This document shows, one piece after another, positions 16,478 to 25,288 of a stretch of 64,000 bases of DNA. The notes under the pieces are model-generated. The model made no database searches and was not told where the DNA came from. It was given only the letters and a program-made list of their open reading frames with translations. Source of the DNA: Neobacillus citreus (lineage in GTDB: Bacteria; Bacillota; Bacilli; Bacillales; Cytobacillaceae). Made by a program: the position numbers and the translations under genes. Position 1 is the first letter of the stretch. Each line of letters opens with the position of its first letter. Where the stretch lies: positions 52,301-116,300 of the forward strand of contig NZ_JAGYPE020000012.1 in NCBI RefSeq assembly GCF_018343545.2, given 5' to 3'.

Positions 16478-17134
16478 ATGAAAAGAAAACGGTATGCTCT
16501 GTTTATTTTCGCTCTTATTTTGATATTATCGGGCTGCACAAGTGAAAAAGATCCAACGAAGGAAATGTATGATGTCCTAGAAAAGGTTGTAGCAAAAGAG
16601 AAAGGGTTTGAAGAACAACAGGAACCACTCGTTTCTCTGGAAAAGAAAGAAAAAGCCCTTTATGACCAAATCATAAAACTAGGAATGAAGGAATATGAGC
16701 AAATTGTAAAGCTATCCGATGAGGCGCTAGACTCAGCGGATAAAAGAAAAGAGCTTTTGGAAAAAGAAACAAACAGCTTAAAAGAGTCTGAAAAAGAATT
16801 TCAAAAAGTGAAAAAAATAAAGGATCAGTTAAAGGACCCGGAACAAAAGAAATTAGCAAATGAACTGTATGATATTATGATGCAAAGGTATAGGGCGCAT
16901 GATGTCTTGTACAGTAATTATTCCGAGGCATTAAAAAATGATAAAGAATTGTATGAAATGTTTAAAAACAAAGAGCTTCCGCTAGATGCTCTGGAAGCCC
17001 AAGTTATGAAAGTAAATGAGACGTATAAAAACGTTCTTGCCGCAAACGAAAGTTTTAACAAGTTAACGGAGGAATACAATGCGACAAAGCTTTCGTTCTA
17101 TAAACAGGCAGGAATAAAATCATCTAATAAATGA
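16478..17134 (+). CDS. ykyA: YkyA family lipoprotein
   Basis: Predicted cell-wall-binding lipoprotein of 218 residues. A basic N-terminus and hydrophobic segment end in the lipobox LSGC (Cys near 20). The remainder is highly charged and helical (Lys/Glu-rich, coiled-coil prone), as in B. subtilis YkyA. The ATG at 16478 follows AAGGTG; the longer frame upstream has no signal-peptide logic. Function unknown. Located between def and pdhA as in B. subtilis. Confidence 0.88.
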   Translation: MKRKRYALFIFALILILSGCTSEKDPTKEMYDVLEKVVAKEKGFEEQQEPLVSLEKKEKALYDQIIKLGMKEYEQIVKLSDEALDSADKRKELLEKETNSLKESEKEFQKVKKIKDQLKDPEQKKLANELYDIMMQRYRAHDVLYSNYSEALKNDKELYEMFKNKELPLDALEAQVMKVNETYKNVLAANESFNKLTEEYNATKLSFYKQAGIKSSNK

Positions 17135-18642
<1,508 letters not shown>

Positions 18643-18645
18643 GTC

Positions 18646-19623
18646 ATGGCTCAAATGACAATGATTCAAGCAATTACTGATGCACTTCGTACGGAATTGA
18701 AAAATGACCCTAAAACGTTAGTATTCGGCGAAGACGTTGGCGTAAACGGCGGTGTATTCCGAGCGACAGAAGGCCTTCAAAAAGAATTTAGTGAAGATCG
18801 TGTATTTGACACTCCTCTTGCCGAATCAGGAATTGGCGGACTAGCAATTGGTCTTGCGATGACGGGATTCCGCCCAATCCCTGAGATTCAATTCTTTGGC
18901 TTCGTATTTGAGGTAATGGATTCTATTGCAGGGCAAATGTCACGTATGCGCTACCGTTCAGGCGGTCGTTATCATATGCCGATTACTGTTCGTTCTCCAT
19001 TTGGCGGCGGTGTCCACACTCCTGAGCTGCATTCCGATAGCTTAGAAGGTTTGATGGCACAAACACCAGGGTTAAAAGTCGTTGTCCCATCTACGCCGTA
19101 TGATGCAAAAGGATTATTGCTTTCAGCAATCCGTGATAATGACCCTGTCATTTTCCTTGAGCATTTGAAGCTTTATCGTGCTTTCCGTCAAGAGGTGCCA
19201 GAGGAAGAGTATACTATTCCGCTTGGTAAAGCTGATGTAAAACGTGAAGGTACTGATTTATCTATTATTACTTATGGTGCAATGGTGCACGAATCTTTAA
19301 AAGCGGCAGATGAGTTAGCGAAGGAAGGACATTCTGTAGAAGTAGTCGACTTACGTACAATCAGCCCGCTTGATATCGACACGATTATTGCATCTGTTGA
19401 AAAAACGGGCCGTGCGATTGTCGTTCAAGAAGCACAAAAAATGGCCGGTGTTGCTGCCAATGTAGTGGCTGAAATCAATGACCGTGCAATTTTAAGCCTA
19501 GAAGCACCAGTTCTGCGCGTGGCTGCGCCGGATACTATTTATCCTTTCTCACAAGCAGAGTCTGTATGGCTTCCAAATTATAAAGACGTAATTGAAACAG
19601 CTAAAAAAGTATTAACATTTTAA
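18646..19623 (+). CDS. pdhB: pyruvate dehydrogenase E1 beta subunit
   Basis: Beta chain of E1 (325 residues), with the transketolase pyrimidine-binding domain (about 1-175; [37 protein letters not shown]) and the C-terminal transketolase domain (about 195-320). AAAGGAG lies inside the end of pdhA and the genes are only 3 bp apart, implying coupled translation. Confidence 0.97.
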   Translation: MAQMTMIQAITDALRTELKNDPKTLVFGEDVGVNGGVFRATEGLQKEFSEDRVFDTPLAESGIGGLAIGLAMTGFRPIPEIQFFGFVFEVMDSIAGQMSRMRYRSGGRYHMPITVRSPFGGGVHTPELHSDSLEGLMAQTPGLKVVVPSTPYDAKGLLLSAIRDNDPVIFLEHLKLYRAFRQEVPEEEYTIPLGKADVKREGTDLSIITYGAMVHESLKAADELAKEGHSVEVVDLRTISPLDIDTIIASVEKTGRAIVVQEAQKMAGVAANVVAEINDRAILSLEAPVLRVAAPDTIYPFSQAESVWLPNYKDVIETAKKVLTF

Positions 19624-19708
19624 TGAAAAGGGAAATAGGGCTTAACTGTTTCCCTATTGCCCTTGATACTAAAAGCAAACCACAAGCGAAATAGGAGGAT
19701 GAATACCA

Positions 19709-21055
19709 GTGTCATTTCAATTTAAAATGCCTGACATCGGTGAAGGTATTCACGAAGGGGAAATTGTTAAATGGTTCATCAAACCTGGAGATCAGGTAAA
19801 AGAAGATGATGTCCTTTGTGAAATTCAAAACGATAAAGCTGTAGTAGAAATTCCTTCCCCTGTTGAAGGAACAGTACTTGAAGTATTAATTGGTGAAGGA
19901 ACGGTAGCAACAGTAGGACAAGTTCTGGTGACTTTTGATGCACCGGGATATGAAGACTTACAATTTAAGGGAGACCATGCGGAAGAACAGCCGCAGCCAG
20001 AAGCACAAGCAGCTCCTCAGCCGGCACCTTCTACAGATACGAAACCTGCAGAAGCGCCATCTCAGCCTGCTGCACAGCCTCAAGAAGCTGCAGCCGCACA
20101 ACCGCAGGCTGATGTGGATCCTAATAGACGCATTATTGCTATGCCATCTGTTCGTAAATATGCACGTGATAAAGGTGTAGAAATCAGTTTAGTGGCTGGA
20201 ACAGGTAAAAATGGCCGGGTTCTAAAAGAAAATATTGATGCATTCTTAAACGGTGGTGCACAAGCAGCGGCACCTCAAGCAGCAGCACCTGCAGCTGAAA
20301 CTGCTGAAACGGTTGAATCACCTAAAGCTGCTGCACAAATTCCGCAAGGGCAATATCCGGAAACCCGCGAGAAGTTAAGCGGAATCCGCAAAGCAATTGC
20401 GAAAGCGATGGTCAATTCCAAACATACTGCTCCACATGTTACATTAATGGATGAAGTGGATGTAACAAAGCTTGTTGCCCACCGTAAAAAATTCAAGGAA
20501 GTTGCTGCTCAGAAAGGCATCAAGTTAACCTTCCTTCCATATGTCGTAAAAGCTTTAACAAGTGCATTGCGTGAATACCCTGTTTTTAATACATCGATTG
20601 ACGATGCTGCTGGGGAAATTGTTCATAAGCACTACTTTAATATTGGTATTGCTGCTGATACTGAAAAAGGTCTATTAGTTCCGGTTGTTAAGGATGCAGA
20701 CCGTAAATCAGTTTTCTCAATCTCACAAGAAATTAATGAATTGGCTGACAAGGCTAGAAGCGGAAAGCTAGCTCCTGATGAAATGAAAGGCGGCTCATGC
20801 ACAATTAGCAATATCGGTTCTGCTGGAGGCCAATGGTTTACTCCAGTCATTAACCATCCTGAAGTGGCTATTTTAGGAATTGGCCGAATTGCCGAGAAAC
20901 CTATTGTTAGAAATGGCGAAATTGTTGCAGCCCCTGTATTAGCCATCAGCTTAAGCTTCGACCATCGCATGATTGACGGTGCAACTGCTCAGAATGCACT
21001 AAATCATATCAAGCGATTGTTGAACGATCCAGAACTATTGTTAATGGAGGCGTAA
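19709..21055 (+). CDS. pdhC: pyruvate dehydrogenase E2, dihydrolipoyl acetyltransferase
   Basis: Core acetyltransferase of the complex, 448 residues. Lipoyl domain about 1-78 with the lipoylated Lys in [14 protein letters not shown]; a long Ala/Pro/Gln linker (about 88-135); peripheral subunit-binding domain (about 144-180; [14 protein letters not shown]); a second Ala-rich linker; and the catalytic domain (about 215-448) with the active site FDHRMIDGA. Start is GTG after AGGAGG. An 85-bp gap separates it from pdhB without a clear terminator. Confidence 0.97.
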   Translation: MSFQFKMPDIGEGIHEGEIVKWFIKPGDQVKEDDVLCEIQNDKAVVEIPSPVEGTVLEVLIGEGTVATVGQVLVTFDAPGYEDLQFKGDHAEEQPQPEAQAAPQPAPSTDTKPAEAPSQPAAQPQEAAAAQPQADVDPNRRIIAMPSVRKYARDKGVEISLVAGTGKNGRVLKENIDAFLNGGAQAAAPQAAAPAAETAETVESPKAAAQIPQGQYPETREKLSGIRKAIAKAMVNSKHTAPHVTLMDEVDVTKLVAHRKKFKEVAAQKGIKLTFLPYVVKALTSALREYPVFNTSIDDAAGEIVHKHYFNIGIAADTEKGLLVPVVKDADRKSVFSISQEINELADKARSGKLAPDEMKGGSCTISNIGSAGGQWFTPVINHPEVAILGIGRIAEKPIVRNGEIVAAPVLAISLSFDHRMIDGATAQNALNHIKRLLNDPELLLMEA

Positions 21056-21060
21056 GAAAA

Positions 21061-22476
21061 ATGGTAGTTGGAGATTTTCCGATTGAAACAGAAACTATAG
21101 TCATCGGCTCTGGTCCTGGCGGGTATGTGGCAGCTATTCGTGCTGCTCAACTAGGACAAAAGGTAACAATTGTAGAAAAGGAATATGTAGGCGGAGTATG
21201 TTTAAATGTCGGCTGTATTCCTTCAAAAGCTTTAATCGCTGCAGGTCATCGTTATGAAACTGCCCTTCATTCCGAGGGCTTCGGGATTACAGCTGAAAAT
21301 GTAAAGGTTGACTTCTCGAAGGTTCAAGAATTTAAAGCTGGTATTGTAAAAAAATTAACCGGCGGTGTTGAAGGCTTATTAAAAGGGAATAAAGTGAATA
21401 TTGTACGCGGAGAAGCATACTTTGTGGATGCTAATACTCTTCGTGTAATCAATGAAGATTCTGCTCAAACTTATACTTTTAATAATGCTATTATTGCAAC
21501 TGGTTCCCGTCCTATTGAACTGCCGGCATTTAAATATTCAAAGCGTGTTCTAAATTCGACTGGTGCCCTTAATCTAAACGAAATTCCTGAGAAAATTGTC
21601 GTGATTGGCGGCGGTGTTATCGGGATTGAACTTGGCGGTGCTTATGCAAACTTTGGCAGTCAGGTGACGATTTTAGAAGGTGCCGAGGAAATTTTAGGCA
21701 TGGGTGTTTTTGATAAGCAAATGGCGGCCTTGGTTAAGCGCAACATGAAGAAAAAAGGTGCGGAGTTCTATACGAAAGCCTTGGCTAAAGGTGTGGAAGA
21801 GACAGAAAACGGCGTCGTGGTAACCTTTGAAACAAAAGGTGAAGAAAAGAAAATCGAAGCCGATTACGTTTTCGTCATGGTTGGACGTCGTCCGAATACT
21901 GATGAAATGGGTCTTGAACAAGCTGGGGTGAAATTATCTGAGCGCGGATTGATCGAAATCGACAAACAATGCCGAACTAATATTAGCAATATTTACGCTA
22001 TTGGTGATGTCGTGGCAGGCCCTCAATTAGCCCACAAGGCATCATACGAGGCTAAAATTGCGGCGGAGGCAATTTCGGGACATCCTTCTGAAATTGATTA
22101 TTTAGGAATTCCTGCCGTTGTATTCTCTGAGCCTGAGTTGGCTGCAGTCGGATATACTGAAGCGCAGGCGAAGGAAGAAGGAATGGAAGTAACGGTTGCT
22201 AAGTTCCCATTTGCAGCAAATGGCCGTGCTCTATCGCTTGACTCAAGTGATGGTTTCTTACGATTAGTTACGCGGAAAGAAGACGGCCTTGTAATCGGTG
22301 CACAAATTGCCGGTGCAAACGCTTCTGACATGATTGCTGAGCTTGGCCTTGCGATTGAAGCAGGGATGACTGCCGAAGATTTGGCTATGACTATCCATGC
22401 CCACCCAACCCTTGGTGAAATCACTATGGAAGCAGCGGAAGTAGCTCTAGGAAGTCCAATTCACATCCTTAAATAA
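21061..22476 (+). CDS. pdhD: dihydrolipoamide dehydrogenase E3
   Basis: FAD-dependent enzyme of 471 residues that reoxidises lipoyl groups for pyruvate dehydrogenase and related complexes. FAD motif [15 protein letters not shown] (about 16-30), redox disulfide CLNVGC (about 47-52), NAD motif [11 protein letters not shown] (about 183-193) and the C-terminal HAHPTLGE with the catalytic His. Starts 5 bp after pdhC; ends at a strong terminator that closes the operon. Confidence 0.97.
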   Translation: MVVGDFPIETETIVIGSGPGGYVAAIRAAQLGQKVTIVEKEYVGGVCLNVGCIPSKALIAAGHRYETALHSEGFGITAENVKVDFSKVQEFKAGIVKKLTGGVEGLLKGNKVNIVRGEAYFVDANTLRVINEDSAQTYTFNNAIIATGSRPIELPAFKYSKRVLNSTGALNLNEIPEKIVVIGGGVIGIELGGAYANFGSQVTILEGAEEILGMGVFDKQMAALVKRNMKKKGAEFYTKALAKGVEETENGVVVTFETKGEEKKIEADYVFVMVGRRPNTDEMGLEQAGVKLSERGLIEIDKQCRTNISNIYAIGDVVAGPQLAHKASYEAKIAAEAISGHPSEIDYLGIPAVVFSEPELAAVGYTEAQAKEEGMEVTVAKFPFAANGRALSLDSSDGFLRLVTRKEDGLVIGAQIAGANASDMIAELGLAIEAGMTAEDLAMTIHAHPTLGEITMEAAEVALGSPIHILK

Positions 22477-22479
22477 TAA

Positions 22480-22521
22480 AAAAAGTCCCTTTCGTACCTA
22501 AACACGAAAGGGACTTTTTTT
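22480..22521 (+). terminator. terminator of the pdhABCD operon
   Basis: AAAGTCCCTTTCGT-ACCTAAAC-ACGAAAGGGACTTT, a 14-bp stem with A run before and T run after. Confidence 0.92.
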
Positions 22522-22625
22522 ATGGGGAAAACAAATATTTGCAGTTAGTAATGCAAAATTTTACAAATAATTTGCTGTTCCTATAATATAATTATTTTAA
22601 TAAATGTAACTGCGTGGTGACAAAG

Positions 22626-22868
22626 ATGAGGGTTTATATCGTCATGATGCTGCAATTTATTATTTGGAGTGGCTATACATTAATCGAATGGCTGTCAAAA
22701 CACGATCAGCTTCTATTCAAAGTTATTATGTTTTTTGTCTTTTTTTATTTGGCTTTCATTATTGGCAACAAAATCACCAATTCTTTCCGCAAAACGCTTT
22801 TTATTACCACATTAAGCCTAGTGGTCTATACATCAATCCATTACACCATGGCACGTTATATACATTGA
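22626..22868 (+). CDS. small membrane protein, unknown function
   Basis: 80 residues with three hydrophobic stretches (about 3-17, 29-47 and 56-70) and a basic C-terminus. The ATG at 22626 has a modest GTGGTG box 7 nt upstream; a GTG at 22614 is an alternative. No family recognised. It lies between pdhD and a decayed IS element; its stop codon almost touches a terminator hairpin (22873-22889) that was the IS target. Confidence 0.5.
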   Translation: MRVYIVMMLQFIIWSGYTLIEWLSKHDQLLFKVIMFFVFFYLAFIIGNKITNSFRKTLFITTLSLVVYTSIHYTMARYIH

Positions 22869-22889
22869 AAAAAGCTCCTTTTAGGAGCT
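22867..22889 (-). terminator. terminator hairpin, left copy of the IS target duplication
   Basis: AGCTCC-TTTTA-GGAGCT at 22873-22889 with six A on the plus side, so on the minus strand the hairpin is followed by six T. This is the distal half of the terminator that originally served the minus-strand DUF1885 gene, now 1.4 kb away because of the IS insertion. The identical 17 bp recur at 24309-24325. Confidence 0.75.
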
Positions 22890-22996
22890 CGGGCTGTCGA
22901 GAAACCCTCGGCAGCCTCTATTTTTATTCGTATTCTTTAACAATGCACCGCGTTAATTTGTTGTAATATTATTAATACATAGACTTTTCAACATGT

Positions 22997-23130
22997 CTGT
23001 TGATTTGCGCTCCAGGCACTTCGCTTTCCGCGGGCGTGCCGGGGAGCCTCCTCGGCGCAAGCTCCTGTGGGGTCTCCCACTGCCCCGTACTCCCGCAGGA
23101 GTCTTCGTGCCTTCCGCGCAAATCAACAGG
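22997..23130 (-). repeat. GC-rich palindromic repeat, copy C
   Basis: About 134 bp in the same orientation as copy A: CTGTTGATT edge, CTTTCCGCGGGCG, GGAGCCTCCTCGGCGC, TGGGGTCTCCC, TCCCGCAGGAGTC and AATCAACAG edge. Located between the left IS end and the transposase start. Confidence 0.87.
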
Positions 23131-23187
23131 TGTTAATAAAAAGACCTGCAACTCAAACAATAAATAATAAAATATGTGGTGAAATTA

Positions 23188-24070
23188 ATGTTTAAGCCAA
23201 AAGTGTCCAGCCAAAGTGAATACGAATTTGTTTCTATTGATGAATTAGTTCCAGACAACCACCTTCTTGGCTTGATTGATAAATATATAGATTTTTCATT
23301 TCTTTTAGAAAAAGTTCGTCCATTTTATAGTGAGGATAATGGCTGCCCATCTGACCCACTAATTCTTTTTAAAATGATGTTTATTGGATACCTTTTTGGT
23401 ATTCGATCTGAAAGACAACTAGAAAGAGAAGTTAAAATGAACATTGCCTACCGGTGGTTTTTAGGTTTAAAATTCCACGATCCGGTCCACATCATTCGAC
23501 GATCAGTTGGAATCGCCAACATCGTTTCAAAGTTATCAATACGGAAATTGATACCGATATATTTCAGGAAATATTTGATGAGATTGTTCTGCAGGCAATG
23601 AATCATAAAATGGTTGGCGGTCGTGTTTTATTTACTGATTCCACTCATTTAAAGGCAAACGCCAATAAGCATAAGTATACAAAGGAAGAGGTAAAAGTAG
23701 AGACTCGCGAATATTTTGAGGAACTTAATAAAGCTATAGAAGAGGATAGAATTAATCATGGAAAAAAGCCGTTAAAGGAAAAAGAAGAGAAGAAAGAGAC
23801 AAAAGAAATTCGGGTATGGGAGGAGTAAAAAGAGAAGGTAAGAATAAATCGCTTATCTAAATCAGGAAAACAGCTTTATAAATTTAGAAAGGAAAAAATT
23901 GAGCGAAGCTTCGCAGACTCAAAAGAGCTGCACGGGCTTCGCTACTGCCGGTTACGTGGGATAAAAAAGCAAGTGAGCAGGCCCTTCTTACTGCAGCTTG
24001 CCAGAACATGAAAAAGATTGCAACACACTTATTCAGACTAGAAAAAGTGTGTTGTAGTTCTTTAGATTGA
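23188..24070 (+). pseudogene. IS1182-family transposase, frameshifted and internally deleted
   Basis: Starts MFKPKVSSQSEYEFVSIDEL, a typical IS1182 N-terminus. The first frame runs to about residue 100 ([10 protein letters not shown]); a frameshift near 23480-23490 moves to a frame reading [14 protein letters not shown] and [14 protein letters not shown], the first catalytic-Asp region. After a Lys/Glu-rich stretch the frame ends at 23828, and the sequence resumes directly with the C-terminal block IERSFADSKELHGLRY, so the middle of the DDE core is missing. A further shift leads to LLTAACQNMKKIATHL and a stop at 24068. Not functional. Confidence 0.88.
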
Positions 24071-24078
24071 TAATCTCC

Positions 24079-24214
24079 CTGTTGATTGGAGCGGAAGGTG
24101 CGCAGACTCCTGCGGGAGTACGGGAAAGGGGAGACCCCACAGGCGCGGAACGCGCCGAGGAGGCTCCCCGAACCGCCCGCGGAAAGCGAAGCACTTGGAG
24201 CGGAAATCAACAGG
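24079..24214 (+). repeat. GC-rich palindromic repeat, copy D
   Basis: About 136 bp, same orientation as copy B: CCTGTTGATT, GACTCCTGCGGGAGT, GAGACCCCACAGGCGC, GCGCCGAGGAGGCTC, CCCGCGGAAAGCGAAG, AATCAACAGG. It lies between the transposase stop and the right IS end, inverted relative to copy C. Confidence 0.87.
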
Positions 24215-24308
24215 CCCATTAGCAGCGACAATTTTTCATAAAAAATGAATTTTCGGATTCTGATAAAATAAAAAATTGCCGAGAAAAATATACTTTCTCG
24301 ACAATCTG

Positions 24309-24325
24309 AGCTCCTTTTAGGAGCT
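24309..24325. repeat. right copy of the 17-bp IS target duplication
   Basis: AGCTCCTTTTAGGAGCT, identical to 22873-22889 and itself a perfect 6-bp stem hairpin. Confidence 0.82.
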
Positions 24326-24370
24326 TGGATTATCAAAAAACATTCGATAGCTTTTCAACAAGTCTGTTGA
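24326..24370. mobile_element. relic left end of another IS1182-type copy
   Basis: 45 bp reading TGGATTATCAAAAAACATTC then GATAGCTTTTCAACAAGTCT. It resembles the terminal hairpin of the 3903-4546 element (CAGGCTATCGAAAA...TTTCGATAGCC) followed by the subterminal ACTTTTCAACATGTCTGTTGA of the 22890-24308 element. It sits between two copies of the terminator hairpin, as expected if a second element entered the same site and was nearly all deleted. Confidence 0.5.
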
Positions 24371-24387
24371 AGCTCCCTTTGGGAGCT
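24371..24387 (-). terminator. proximal terminator hairpin of the DUF1885 gene
   Basis: AGCTCC-CTTTG-GGAGCT overlapping the first base of the stop codon of the gene at 24387-24824. Near-identical to the 17-bp duplication. On the minus strand it is no longer followed by a T run; that remains at 22867-22872 beyond the IS. Confidence 0.65.
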
Positions 24388-24824
24388 TATTTTCTTGGGT
24401 AAAAGTACATAATTCTTTCGTTAAAGAGGTGCAATTCGCCTTGAAGCTTTTTGGCTAGGAATTTGCAAAATTCATTTGCTTTTCCTTTATCTCCGTATGT
24501 AGATTGTTCCGGCAAGGTAACCTGAATATATGTCTGCTCATATTCCCCGCCTTCTTCTGTTTTGACAGTTTCTTTATCAACACCTATTAAAATGGCAAAG
24601 TAACGTTCATGGTCAGAATGTAAATAAAACCAGTTTCCTTTTCCTTCAGCCGTTTCTTTTATCTCATAAGGTAGTGCTGCATCCTCAAATTGCCAATTCA
24701 GCTGATCGCCAGTTTTGCTTGTAATGTCTTTATAGTAATGAAATAAATCCTTTACTTCTTCGATTGTAATCGTTTGCTTCGCTGATGAAGGCACGAGCTT
24801 TATATATGCATTTAAAGCCATCAT
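24387..24824 (-). CDS. DUF1885 family protein
   Basis: Cytosolic protein of 145 residues (ALNAYIKLVPSSAKQTITIE at the N-terminus, NERIMYFYPRK at the C-terminus). The pattern fits the small DUF1885 family of Bacillaceae, for which no function is known to me. The first ATG pair (MMALNAY) follows GGGGG. No signal peptide or membrane segment. It lies upstream of the SR1 gene in opposite orientation, and its terminator was split by IS insertion. Confidence 0.7.
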   Translation of the reverse strand: MMALNAYIKLVPSSAKQTITIEEVKDLFHYYKDITSKTGDQLNWQFEDAALPYEIKETAEGKGNWFYLHSDHERYFAILIGVDKETVKTEEGGEYEQTYIQVTLPEQSTYGDKGKANEFCKFLAKKLQGELHLFNERIMYFYPRK

Positions 24825-24993
24825 TATCCCCCTTATATACCTGTAATATCACCTCTTTTATTCTAGCATTGAATAAAAAATAATGACAACTTAAATAGGT
24901 ATATTTATAAACTTTTCTTTATTTGTACAGTTTGAAGCTAAAATGTTTGTTATTGGGACAATTTTAACTCCTATTTAAATTATTATTTTTAAA

Positions 24994-25004
24994 TGTGACA
25001 TACA
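24994..25004 (+). promoter_or_regulatory. CcpN operator 1 upstream of SR1
   Basis: TGTGACATACA fits every position of the published CcpN consensus TRTGHYATAYW. It lies 8 bp upstream of the -35 box. CcpN represses sr1, gapB and pckA in B. subtilis under glycolytic conditions. Confidence 0.65.
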
Positions 25005-25011
25005 ATTAGGC

Positions 25012-25040
25012 TTGAAATTTTTAATGTGATATATTATTAT
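25012..25040 (+). promoter_or_regulatory. SR1 promoter
   Basis: TTGAAA (25012-25017), 17-bp spacer, TATTAT (25035-25040): a good sigma-A promoter. Predicted transcription start near 25047, about 59 nt before the SR1P start codon. Confidence 0.7.
25025..25035 (+). promoter_or_regulatory. CcpN operator 2 within the SR1 promoter
   Basis: TGTGATATATT also fits TRTGHYATAYW at every position. It lies in the spacer and touches the -10 box, exactly 31 bp from operator 1 (about three helical turns), so both would lie on one face of the DNA. Confidence 0.65.
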
Positions 25041-25105
25041 GATTTCAAGGATAGTAAATCGCTTTCAATTTAGTGATAATTCCACAAAAAAGGGGACTAA
25101 TAAGC

Positions 25106-25231
25106 ATGGGTACTATTGTATGCCAAACTTGTAATTCAACAATTGATCATTTTGAAGATGAAAAAGTAACGGTTCTCTATTCAAAATGCGGCTGCTGCTG
25201 CGAAAGCCATGGGGAAAAAGAAGTGAAATAA
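25106..25231 (+). CDS. sr1P: SR1P peptide
   Basis: 41-residue peptide beginning MGTIVCQTCNSTIDHFEDEK and containing a Cys cluster (KCGCCC). It matches SR1P of B. subtilis (MGTIVCQDCN..., 39 residues), which binds glyceraldehyde-3-phosphate dehydrogenase GapA and promotes the interaction of GapA with RNase J1. CxxC near the N-terminus plus the CGCCC cluster suggests metal or redox chemistry. AAGGGG is 9 nt upstream of the ATG. It is encoded within the SR1 RNA. Confidence 0.88.
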   Translation: MGTIVCQTCNSTIDHFEDEKVTVLYSKCGCCCESHGEKEVK

Positions 25232-25249
25232 ATATAATTTACTTAAAAA

Positions 25250-25287
25250 TAAACAGGATTCCATTAGGAATCCTGTATTTTTTATTT
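25250..25287. terminator. terminator shared by SR1 and speA
   Basis: ACAGGATTCC-ATTA-GGAATCCTGT, a perfect 10-bp stem with T-rich sequence on the plus side and A/T-rich sequence for the convergent speA. Confidence 0.88.
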
Positions 25288-25288
25288 G

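Larger units (their letters stand above)
22890..24308 (+). mobile_element. degenerate IS1182-family insertion sequence with 17-bp target duplication
   Basis: 1419 bp. The ends are imperfect inverted repeats (left CGGGCTGTCGAGAAA, right complement CAGATTGTCGAGAAA), each itself part of a small hairpin. Inside each end sits an inverted GC-rich repeat (22997-23130 and 24079-24214). The middle is a broken transposase gene. Flanks are a perfect 17-bp duplication, AGCTCCTTTTAGGAGCT, which is a terminator hairpin. Length is below the about 1.7-2 kb usual for the family because part of the transposase is deleted. Not self-mobile. Confidence 0.82.
25047..25287 (+). ncRNA. sr1: SR1 dual-function small RNA
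   Basis: Predicted transcript of about 240 nt from the promoter at 25012-25040 to an intrinsic terminator at 25253-25287. It encodes the SR1P peptide and lies between the pdh operon and speA, the same location as sr1 in B. subtilis (about 205 nt). There, SR1 pairs with ahrC mRNA, the activator of arginine catabolism, and its peptide binds GapA. Pairing with ahrC cannot be tested here because ahrC is not in the window. Ends are inferred, not mapped. Confidence 0.75.

Noticed and set aside
23884..24336. 150-codon minus-strand ORF over the transposase 3' end and repeat D
   Set aside because: Antisense to the transposase remnant and the GC-rich repeat; no ribosome binding site or family match.
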